A stretch of 64,000 nucleotides of DNA. It comes from Verrucomicrobiaceae bacterium. Its GTDB lineage: Bacteria; Verrucomicrobiota; Verrucomicrobiia; Verrucomicrobiales; Verrucomicrobiaceae. Made by a program: the position numbers and the translations under genes. Shown piece by piece: positions 40,605 to 49,956 of the stretch. The stretch is from positions 372,001-436,000 of the forward strand of contig JADJPW010000001.1 in the NCBI GenBank assembly GCA_016713035.1, given 5' to 3'. Below the pieces are notes generated by a model. That model searched no databases. It saw only the letters and a program-made list of their open reading frames with translations, and was not told the DNA's origin. The number at the start of each line of letters is the position of its first letter. Position 1 is the first letter of the stretch.

Positions 40605-42515
40605 ATGCCCGAATCTCAGACTCAACTCCCAAATACACCCGCGTCGTCTCCCCAGCCAGCGAAGCATGATGTCATGGATATCACCAAGCAGACGCTGAAG
40701 GCGCTGTGGGGCTATACCCTGCCGTATCGGGGCCGATTTGCGCTGAGTTTGCTTTTGGGCATGCTGAGTGCACTCTTCAATGGGGTGATGTTGATCGGAT
40801 TTAACGTCATTTTTTCGCTCGTACTGAAGGGGCAAACACGCAGCATGGGTGAACCCATCAATCTGGGCATGCTGGGGGAGTTTAATTTGGCAAAAATGCT
40901 CGGGCTGGAGGAGGACCGGCCAATAGGCCTCATTGGAGTCATCATCGCCTGTTCCTTTGTGCCGTTGTTGATTTTTCTGCGTGGCTTTCTGACCTATCTG
41001 GCGAGCTATATGCAGGCCTGGGTCTCCAGCCGGGTTGTCTTTCGCATTCGGAATGATGCGTTTCGCAGCATTTTGCGCCAGTCCCCGGCCTACTTTAACA
41101 GCGCACGCACAGGTGAGCTGATGCAGACGGTGGCTAGCCAGACGGCGGTGGTGCAGCGCAATGGCATGCTGCTGGTGCAGACGCTTGCACAGCGCCCGCT
41201 GACGATTGTTTCGATCCTGGCGGTGCTTTTTGCCAAGGACTGGTTTTTCACGCTGATGTCGCTGTTTGTCTTCCCACTGTGCCTTTTGCCCATCATCCGC
41301 ATCGGCAAACGTGTGCGCAAAGCGGGAGCAAAGGAAGAATATGATTCGCGTGAGATGATGGTGGCGATGCAAGAGACATTCAGCGGCATCCGCTTGGTGA
41401 AGGCTTACTCGCGTGAGGACTATGCGGCGAAGCGCTTTGAGAATGTGAATGACAGCATGACAAAAAATCAGGTGCGCTGGACCAAGGCGGTGGAGCTCGT
41501 GGGACCGATGGTGGAGACCGTGGCCTCGATAGGCATCGCCGCAGGGTTGGTTTATGCCTGGAAAACGGGGCTGGAGGCGGAGGACTTCATCCTGCTGGTG
41601 ATGGCCCTGACGCAGATCTACCCACCGGTCAAAGAGCTCAGTAAAGTACAGATGATGCTGCAAAAGACCACGGTGGCCGCTGGGATGGTCTTTGAGATAC
41701 TAAAGCGTCCGTCGGACATCCAGGATGCGCCAGATGCGCGGGTGATGCCGCGTGGAAATGGGGCCGTGAGCTTTGATCAGGTGACTTTCCACTACCGCGA
41801 TGCTGAGGTGCGAAGGTTAGAAAAGCCTGCAGCTTCGGACATCAGCGTCGATTTGGAGCCGGGCAAGTTCTACGCCATCGTCGGACCCACTGGAGCGGGA
41901 AAAACGACTCTGTTCTCGTTGTTGCTGCGTTTTTACGACCCAGATCGCGGTAGCGTGCGGCTGGACGGGCAGGACATCCGCTCCATCACCCTGGAGTCGC
42001 TTCATCAAAACGTCACCATCGTCAGTCAGGACATTTTTATCTTCCACGATACGATTCGTGAAAACATCCGCTATGGCCGACTAGATGCCACGGAGGCGGA
42101 AATCATCGAAGCCGCGAAAAAAGCCCATGCGCATGATTTCATCATGCAGATTCCCGGCGGCTATGATGCCGATGCTGGCGAGGGCGGCAGAAACCTCTCT
42201 GGAGGCCAAAAACAGCGCATCAGCATTGCTAGAGCCATTTTGCATGATGCACCCGTATTGCTACTGGATGAGGCCACTTCCGCACTGGACACGGAAAGTG
42301 AAAAAATCATCCAAGAGGCCATCCAGACTCTCTCAGCGGGCAAAACAGTCATCGCCATCGCTCACCGACTCTCCACCGTGCTCTCCGCGCATCGCATCAT
42401 CGTCATGCAGAATGGACGAGTGGAGGCTGTGGGCTCGAATGAGGAGCTGCTACGCACCAGCCCGCTCTACCAGAGACTCCACGGACTACAATTTCACTCC
42501 GAGACAGAGAATTGA
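40605..42515 (+). CDS. ABC transporter, fused permease and ATPase (MsbA-like)
   Basis: A 636-residue half-transporter. A type IV exporter membrane domain with about six helices spans residues 30-340 (WGYTLPYRGRFALSLLLGML, FLTYLASYMQAWVSSRVVF, TGELMQTVAS, GIRLVKAYSRED). The ATPase domain shows Walker A VGPTGAGKTT, Q-loop VSQDIFIF, signature NLSGGQKQR, Walker B PVLLLDEATSAL and the H-loop IAHRLSTV. Homodimers of this type flip lipids or export drugs; MsbA itself moves lipid A. The start is ATG 40605. No cluster partner indicates the substrate. Confidence 0.93.
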   Translation: MPESQTQLPNTPASSPQPAKHDVMDITKQTLKALWGYTLPYRGRFALSLLLGMLSALFNGVMLIGFNVIFSLVLKGQTRSMGEPINLGMLGEFNLAKMLGLEEDRPIGLIGVIIACSFVPLLIFLRGFLTYLASYMQAWVSSRVVFRIRNDAFRSILRQSPAYFNSARTGELMQTVASQTAVVQRNGMLLVQTLAQRPLTIVSILAVLFAKDWFFTLMSLFVFPLCLLPIIRIGKRVRKAGAKEEYDSREMMVAMQETFSGIRLVKAYSREDYAAKRFENVNDSMTKNQVRWTKAVELVGPMVETVASIGIAAGLVYAWKTGLEAEDFILLVMALTQIYPPVKELSKVQMMLQKTTVAAGMVFEILKRPSDIQDAPDARVMPRGNGAVSFDQVTFHYRDAEVRRLEKPAASDISVDLEPGKFYAIVGPTGAGKTTLFSLLLRFYDPDRGSVRLDGQDIRSITLESLHQNVTIVSQDIFIFHDTIRENIRYGRLDATEAEIIEAAKKAHAHDFIMQIPGGYDADAGEGGRNLSGGQKQRISIARAILHDAPVLLLDEATSALDTESEKIIQEAIQTLSAGKTVIAIAHRLSTVLSAHRIIVMQNGRVEAVGSNEELLRTSPLYQRLHGLQFHSETEN

Positions 42516-42587
42516 ACATGCGGGCACGGAATTAGAAGCTGCTGTTCTTGACCACACCCCGCGCCTGCCTAGCCTCTTCGCCTTCTT

Positions 42588-43751
42588 ATGGCACTCGAAC
42601 TCGTCAGACTCGGCATCGTTGGACTCGGAAATATGGGCAAAGCACACCTCGCGAATATTCGCGCGGGCAAAGTGCCAGGAATGCGCGTCACGGCGCTATG
42701 TGAGAGCCATGGCACCATCCCGCCGCAGCAGGAGGGAGAGACGGCCTTCACAGATGTGTCGAAAATGATCGCCAGCGGCCTGATCGATGCCATCCTCATC
42801 TGCACACCGCATTTTAGCCATACCACGATCGGTATCGAGGCACTGAAGGCCGGACTGCATGTGCTTGTCGAAAAACCCATCTCTGTTCACAAAGCGGACT
42901 GCGAGCGGCTGATCGCTGCGCATACAGACAAGAGCAAGATTTTCGCCGCGATGTTTAACATGCGCACGAATGCCTGCTTCAAGAAGGTGAAGGACCTCAT
43001 CGAAAGTGGTGAGCTGGGGCAGGTGCGCCGCGTCCACTGGGAGGTGACGAACTGGTTTCGCACGAATTACTATTACGCGACGGGCGGATGGCGTGGCACC
43101 TGGAAGGGCGAGGGCGGCGGTGTGCTCATGAATCAGTGCCCGCATAATCTTGACCTTTTCCAGTGGCTCTTTGGTATGCCGCAGAGTGTGCGCGGCTTTT
43201 GCCAATTTGGTCGTTTTCACGAGATCGAGGTCGAGGATGATGTGACGGCGGTATTTCAATATGCCAATGGCACCACCGCTACCTTTGTGACCAGCACAGG
43301 CGAGGCCCCCGGCTGCAATAAGCTGGAAATCTCTGCTGAACAGGGACGCCTGACGGTCACTGATGGCACAAAGATCCACTTCCAGCGCAATCGAGCGCCG
43401 ATGAGCAAATTCTGCATGGAAGCGGACGCTGCCTTCGCGATGCCGGAGAGCTGGCACATGGACATCCCGGTGGATACTAGCGGTGGGCAGCACGTGGAGA
43501 TCCTGCAAAACTTCACTAACGCGATTTTGAAGGGCGAAAAGCTACTCTCACCTGCCGCTGAAGGCATTTACAGCGTGGAGCTGGCCAATGCCATCCTTCT
43601 GAGCACTTGGCAGGATCAAACCATCTCCATGCCGATGAGCAGCGCGGACTATGAGCGCATCCTGATCGAAAAAGGTGAGAAAAGCACCTTCCAGAAGACT
43701 AAAGTGGTGGCGAAAGCGACCTCTGATGATTTCGCCAAGAGCTTCCGCTAA
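42588..43751 (+). CDS. Gfo/Idh/MocA family oxidoreductase
   Basis: A 387-residue oxidoreductase: Rossmann start LVRLGIVGLGNMGKAHL, the active-site segment GLHVLVEKPISVHKADCE, FAAMFNMRTNACFKKVKDLIESGELGQVRRVHWE, WRGTWKGEGGGVLMNQCPHNLDLFQWLFG (the H/D pair is common in the family), and the C-terminal sheet domain. It has no signal peptide. It begins 73 bases after the ABC exporter; a shared transcript is possible but not evident. The substrate is probably a sugar or cyclitol. Confidence 0.92.
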   Translation: MALELVRLGIVGLGNMGKAHLANIRAGKVPGMRVTALCESHGTIPPQQEGETAFTDVSKMIASGLIDAILICTPHFSHTTIGIEALKAGLHVLVEKPISVHKADCERLIAAHTDKSKIFAAMFNMRTNACFKKVKDLIESGELGQVRRVHWEVTNWFRTNYYYATGGWRGTWKGEGGGVLMNQCPHNLDLFQWLFGMPQSVRGFCQFGRFHEIEVEDDVTAVFQYANGTTATFVTSTGEAPGCNKLEISAEQGRLTVTDGTKIHFQRNRAPMSKFCMEADAAFAMPESWHMDIPVDTSGGQHVEILQNFTNAILKGEKLLSPAAEGIYSVELANAILLSTWQDQTISMPMSSADYERILIEKGEKSTFQKTKVVAKATSDDFAKSFR

Positions 43752-43766
43752 AACCATTCCAACTCA

Positions 43767-45620
<1,854 letters not shown>

Positions 45621-45676
45621 ACACGCCGCTGGGGGGTTCTCCGGGAGGTCGCTTCGGGCTAAGAAAGCGAACCAGA

Positions 45677-47521
45677 CTAATGCTGGGCAGGTCGCAAGCG
45701 GTCAAGGCTTTCTTTAAGCTGTGCGGTCAACTCAATGACGTGTTCCTGCTCGGCGGCCATATCGTCGGGTTGCTGGTCGGGCTGGCGCATGCGTGCCTTT
45801 GCCCGTTGGATGAGGCTTTGTAGCCGGGCGACTTCGAGGGTATCGAGCGTCTGCCGCGCCTCTTCGAGTCCACCAGGGGGGCGCTTTCGTGCGATGAGCT
45901 GGGCCAGCGCAGCCTCCTCATGCCGCTCGAGTCCTGCTAGGAATGTAGTCTGTGAAATGTCATCCATCGGATCGTAGCGACTGTGCCAGAGCAGCGAAAG
46001 CAACTCCGTGCCGGGGACATCATTCAAAATCTGCTCACAGGGCTCAGAGCGGAGCCAATGGAGCACTTGGGCATCCGCGAGGGCGATTTGACAGAGGAGC
46101 ATCGCGTTCGGGTGTTGTGCGGCGAGTAGCTTTTTGGCACTCTCATCGGGTTTCACGGCGTCCTTGGCCTCATCGGACTTCTGAGGCCGCTTTTCGCGGT
46201 CTTTGGCCGCACGGGTGACCATGCGCCCGAGTTCATCTTCCGAGATTTCGAGCAATTTGGCCACTTTATTGACCGCCGCGACTCGCTGGGCCACACCAGT
46301 GAAAATGCTGATCGCTCCAGCGACTTGGCCAGCCATGCGCACGCGCTCGGCCATACCGTCGCCCTTTGCATCGGAGCGCATGGCACGGATCTGGTGCTCT
46401 AAAAACTCTGGCGCATTCATCACGATCTCACGCAGAGTATCGGCCCCTTGCTTACGAATCAGTGAATCTGGGTCTTCCCCAGGCGGCAGCGATGCCACAC
46501 GCACCATGAGACCGTGCGGAGAAAGCAGCTCGAAGGCACTCACGACAGCTTTTCGACCTGCGCCGTCGCTATCGTAGCAGAGAATGACTTCGTTGCAGAG
46601 GCGCTTGAGCATTTTAGCATGCTGCTCGGTGAAAGCGGTCCCCTGCCCTGCGACGACATTTTGCAGACCAGCCTCGAAAACCATGATCATATCGATCTGG
46701 CCTTCGCAGATGAAGGCCTGGCCCGCTTTGGCGATATGGCGCTTCGATTTGTCGAATCCGAAAAGGACACGACTCTTGCTAAAAACCGGCGTCTCGGGTG
46801 AATTGACGTATTTTCCGCCTTTTTGCTCAGGATCGAGTATACGACCGCTAAAGGCGATCACGTCGCCATTGTCATTGCGAATGGGAAACATCAGACGGTG
46901 CCGCCAGCGAGCGTAAGGACGGCTAATGTGGCCACTGTCATCCGGCCCCGGCTGGGTAAAGATGCCAGCATCGACCATCGCCTGCTCAGAGAGCTTTTGT
47001 TGAGCCATCCATTCTCGATAAAAGGCCGTACTCTGCGGCGCATAGCCCATCTGCCAACGCTTGGCCATCTCAGCATTGATGCCACGAGACTTCAGGTACT
47101 CACGAGCTGGCGCGGCGAGTTTATGCTTCAGAAGCAACGCGTGAAACCACTCTGCAGACTCTTTATTCGCACGAAGTAGCAGTGAGCGCTGCTTCGCCTC
47201 TGCCTCAGCATTCGCATCCCACACCTCCTCCTCCACCCGGATGCCCGCAGCATCGGCGAGACGCTTCACCGCCTCGACGAACGACATGCCATCCTGTTCC
47301 ATAATAAATCGAATCGCGGAACCACCCGCACCACAGCCAAAGCAATGATAGGTGCCGCGTGATGGACTCACATTGAAAGAAGGCGTCTTCTCATTGTGAA
47401 ATGGACAAAGGCCCGTGAAATTCGTGCCCGCACGACGCAGCTTCACACTACGACCGATCAGCGCCACGATGTCTGTCGCGGCGAGGATTTGGTTAACGGT
47501 TTCTTCAGGGATACGGCCCAT
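45677..47521 (-). CDS. dnaG: DNA primase DnaG
   Basis: A 614-residue primase that makes RNA primers at the replication fork. The zinc-binding CHC2 domain shows CPFHNEKTPSFNVSP and YHCFGCGAGG. The catalytic TOPRIM core contains FICEGQIDMIMVFEAG (metal-binding Glu), VILCYDSDGAGRKAV and PPGEDPDSLIRKQG. The C-terminal helicase-interacting part is less conserved, as usual. The start at ATG 47521 (MGRIPEETVNQILAATDIV) is the usual N-terminus. It precedes rpoD; the transposase gene is upstream by 83 bases. Confidence 0.97.
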   Translation of the reverse strand: MGRIPEETVNQILAATDIVALIGRSVKLRRAGTNFTGLCPFHNEKTPSFNVSPSRGTYHCFGCGAGGSAIRFIMEQDGMSFVEAVKRLADAAGIRVEEEVWDANAEAEAKQRSLLLRANKESAEWFHALLLKHKLAAPAREYLKSRGINAEMAKRWQMGYAPQSTAFYREWMAQQKLSEQAMVDAGIFTQPGPDDSGHISRPYARWRHRLMFPIRNDNGDVIAFSGRILDPEQKGGKYVNSPETPVFSKSRVLFGFDKSKRHIAKAGQAFICEGQIDMIMVFEAGLQNVVAGQGTAFTEQHAKMLKRLCNEVILCYDSDGAGRKAVVSAFELLSPHGLMVRVASLPPGEDPDSLIRKQGADTLREIVMNAPEFLEHQIRAMRSDAKGDGMAERVRMAGQVAGAISIFTGVAQRVAAVNKVAKLLEISEDELGRMVTRAAKDREKRPQKSDEAKDAVKPDESAKKLLAAQHPNAMLLCQIALADAQVLHWLRSEPCEQILNDVPGTELLSLLWHSRYDPMDDISQTTFLAGLERHEEAALAQLIARKRPPGGLEEARQTLDTLEVARLQSLIQRAKARMRQPDQQPDDMAAEQEHVIELTAQLKESLDRLRPAQH

Positions 47522-47604
47522 TTTGGAGACCAGAGTGTGGAGCGCATGCTGGCTAGGCGCAAGACCAGCCGTGCGAATCCATCCCTCAGCATTCGTTTCT
47601 CCAG

Positions 47605-48828
47605 CTATCCGATGGGCCTAACGCGTAAATTTCGCAGTGAAAAAAGCTGCCCATCCGCTTCAGCGAGGTGCCTCGCCCCATTTTTGCGCTGCGGACTAAA
47701 CTGTCGACGTCTGCGGCGAAAAACTGCCTCCACAAAATCTCGACCACCCAGCGCCACACCATCGCTAAAGTAACGCACTCTGTGACGGATCAGATCGCCC
47801 CGTGAGAGCTTTCCACCCGTGAGCAACACGTCCTCGGCTGCACGGCGGGTGATTCCACTGCGCACGACCTTTCCCTCATCATCCAAGACCTCCACTGCCG
47901 TATCGAAAAGCATGCGCCGGTATCCCTCACCAACAGAGTGCCTCAGCCAAGCATCCTCATCATGCGCCATCACGCGGCAAATACCACGCTGGCATGCCAC
48001 ATCACCCGCCAAGGCCTCTGCGTAACCACACCAGCGGTAATTCTGCGGATCAGCGCAAATACCGGCACGAACAGGATTCAAATCAATATACAACGCCATT
48101 GTCAAAAGAGGCTCATCTCGCCCCTCCACGAGCACCGATTTGAAGCGATCCATCCAAAGGGTCCCCTTGCGCTGGTGACGTTTGTTATACCACCGTGAGA
48201 AACGCTCCTTCACCTCTTTGATGAAGACCGTCAGATCGCAAAAACGCCGCCGAATCCCCTCCAATCGCTCCTGCGCAAGGCGCTCCTGACCGCATTTTCT
48301 CCATTCTGCCAGCTCCACCTGGAGAGACTCGATATAGCTTCGGCTATACAGAATCCGCAGGTGGCGAAGCAGCCTCGCCTCGCCCTCAGGGCCTGAAAAA
48401 CGCTGCTCCAACCACGACTCCCGATTTGGCACCTCCGCCAAAACATGGAAGTGATTATGCATGACACAGTAGGTCAAAATGCGCACCCCCGTGAACTCCG
48501 ACAGACGCCAAAGAACACGCCGCAGCGCCTCCTTTTCCACATCATCCCAGATCACAGCTCCGCCGCAGGTGCGAGACATCGCGTGGTAACAATTGGAGGC
48601 ATTTTCCTTGAACCCCAAAATCCGCCGACGCCGCCCCTTCCAACCACTGGCAAATGAATAAATAGACGTCTTCGCATCCACCCCGATGAGTGGAGACGTC
48701 TTCGCCGACGAAGTGGTTTCGGACGCTAGACCATCCGAAATGCCACCGACTAATCGGGGCGAAGAAACTTCAGGGAGGAACGTGGGCGATCCTGAGCCAG
48801 TCGGCGGAGTCGAAGGGAGTAGAGCCAT
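47605..48828 (-). CDS. REP-associated tyrosine transposase (RAYT, Y1/HUH family)
   Basis: A 407-residue reading frame; the conserved transposase begins near KENASNCYHAMSRTCGG. The HUH metal motif is in YCVMHNHFHVLAEV, and a candidate nucleophilic Tyr lies in the region near FSRWYNKRHQRKGTLWMDRFKSVLVE. ALYIDLNPVRAGI is the typical closing motif of the Y1 domain. RAYTs act on short REP palindromes rather than on long terminal repeats. Translation may start at ATG 48828, or later, for example at GTG 48681; the first 50 residues lie over hairpins and low-complexity sequence. It lies alone between folD and dnaG. Single-copy domestication is possible. Confidence 0.9.
   Translation of the reverse strand: MALLPSTPPTGSGSPTFLPEVSSPRLVGGISDGLASETTSSAKTSPLIGVDAKTSIYSFASGWKGRRRRILGFKENASNCYHAMSRTCGGAVIWDDVEKEALRRVLWRLSEFTGVRILTYCVMHNHFHVLAEVPNRESWLEQRFSGPEGEARLLRHLRILYSRSYIESLQVELAEWRKCGQERLAQERLEGIRRRFCDLTVFIKEVKERFSRWYNKRHQRKGTLWMDRFKSVLVEGRDEPLLTMALYIDLNPVRAGICADPQNYRWCGYAEALAGDVACQRGICRVMAHDEDAWLRHSVGEGYRRMLFDTAVEVLDDEGKVVRSGITRRAAEDVLLTGGKLSRGDLIRHRVRYFSDGVALGGRDFVEAVFRRRRRQFSPQRKNGARHLAEADGQLFSLRNLRVRPIG
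48694..48740. repeat. hairpins in the 5' region of the RAYT gene
   Basis: CTTCG/CGAAG (within 48704-48713 after GACGTCTTCGC, itself a direct repeat of 48665-48675) and TTTCGGA (48717-48723)/TCCGAAA (48734-48740) form two short stems. They are candidates for the element ends bound by the transposase; no tetranucleotide guide could be confirmed. Confidence 0.4.
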
Positions 48829-49008
48829 GGCCCAAAAGTAGTCGTGTCATTGGTAGGACGCAACAACTTAATGCCGCGCATATAGTAAGCATCACGGGCC
48901 TGCAAAACACGGGGTTGCGAGCGTGCGCTCCGAGCACCGCGGCGCATGACGCCATTTCCTACTCAGGACACGACTTGACGAAGCCTTGGAGGCGGGGCAC
49001 CGAGCGGC

Positions 49009-49890
49009 ATGATGCTTATCTCAGGAAATCAGGTCGCAGAAAAAGTACTTTTGGAATGCAAAGCGGAAATCGCCGCGCTGAAGGCGTGTGGTGTCACGCC
49101 AGGGCTGGCGGTGGTGTTGGTGGGGGATGATCCTGCCTCGCGGGCTTATGTGCGCTCGAAGGATAAAAAGTGCCGCGATCTCGGGCTGCACTCGGTGAAG
49201 TTGGAATTACCTGCCACGACGTCGCAGGCGGAGTTGCTGGCTGTGGTGGCCAAGTTGAATGCTGATCCGGCCATTCACGGCATTTTGGTGCAAAGTCCGC
49301 CCCCTGCTCACATCGACGAAAGCGCGATCGTGAGAGCTATCGAGCCCACGAAGGATGTGGATGGCTTTCACCCGGTCAATGTGGCCAAGCTGGCGCTGGA
49401 GGATGCATCTGGCTTCGTGCCTTGCACGCCCCTGGGTTGCCAGAGACTGCTCATGGAGGCCGGGATCGAGACAAAGGGCGCCCGAGCGGTGATCATCGGT
49501 CGCAGCATGATCGTTGGGAAGCCGATGGCGATGCTCCTCATGGCGAAAGGGCCGGGCGGTGACGCGACGGTCACGGTGGCGCATTCACGCACGAAGGATC
49601 TGGCTGCGATCACCCGCGAGGCGGATATCATCATCGCGGCGATTGGCCGCCCAGGCTTCGTGAGAGCGGAGCACGTGCGCGAGGGAGCCGTGGTGATCGA
49701 TGTGGGCATCAATCGCGTGGACGATCCAGGCTCTGAAAAAGGCTACAAGCTGGTTGGTGATGTGGCTTTTGATGAAGTGGCGCCGAAGTGCCGCGCCATC
49801 ACGCCTGTGCCAGGCGGCGTGGGTCCCATGACCATCGCGATGCTGATGGCCAATACGATCAAGGCAGCCAAATTGGCCACGGGACGCTGA
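49009..49890 (+). CDS. folD: bifunctional methylenetetrahydrofolate dehydrogenase/cyclohydrolase FolD
   Basis: Interconverts 5,10-methylene-THF and 10-formyl-THF with NADP. The 293-residue length is standard. Signatures are VVLVGDDPASRAYVRSKDKKC with the catalytic Lys after YVRSK, GILVQSPPPAHIDE (usually VQLPLP), KDVDGFHPVN, PCTPLGCQRLL, GRSMIVGKPMAMLL and TPVPGGVGPMTIAMLM. The start is ATG 49009 (MMLISGNQVAEK). The transposase gene is divergent, 180 bases upstream, a stretch with no other recognisable feature. Confidence 0.97.
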   Translation: MMLISGNQVAEKVLLECKAEIAALKACGVTPGLAVVLVGDDPASRAYVRSKDKKCRDLGLHSVKLELPATTSQAELLAVVAKLNADPAIHGILVQSPPPAHIDESAIVRAIEPTKDVDGFHPVNVAKLALEDASGFVPCTPLGCQRLLMEAGIETKGARAVIIGRSMIVGKPMAMLLMAKGPGGDATVTVAHSRTKDLAAITREADIIIAAIGRPGFVRAEHVREGAVVIDVGINRVDDPGSEKGYKLVGDVAFDEVAPKCRAITPVPGGVGPMTIAMLMANTIKAAKLATGR

Positions 49891-49956
49891 TTTGATCCCT
49901 CATTGGCGGTAGGAGCCAGATTCGGCTCATCCGAGGCGTTTTTTGCATCTCGACTC

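Noticed and set aside
40575..41663. 362-residue ORF on the - strand opposite the ABC exporter
   Set aside because: His/Gln-rich antisense product without recognisable domains, while the + strand frame carries all ABC motifs.
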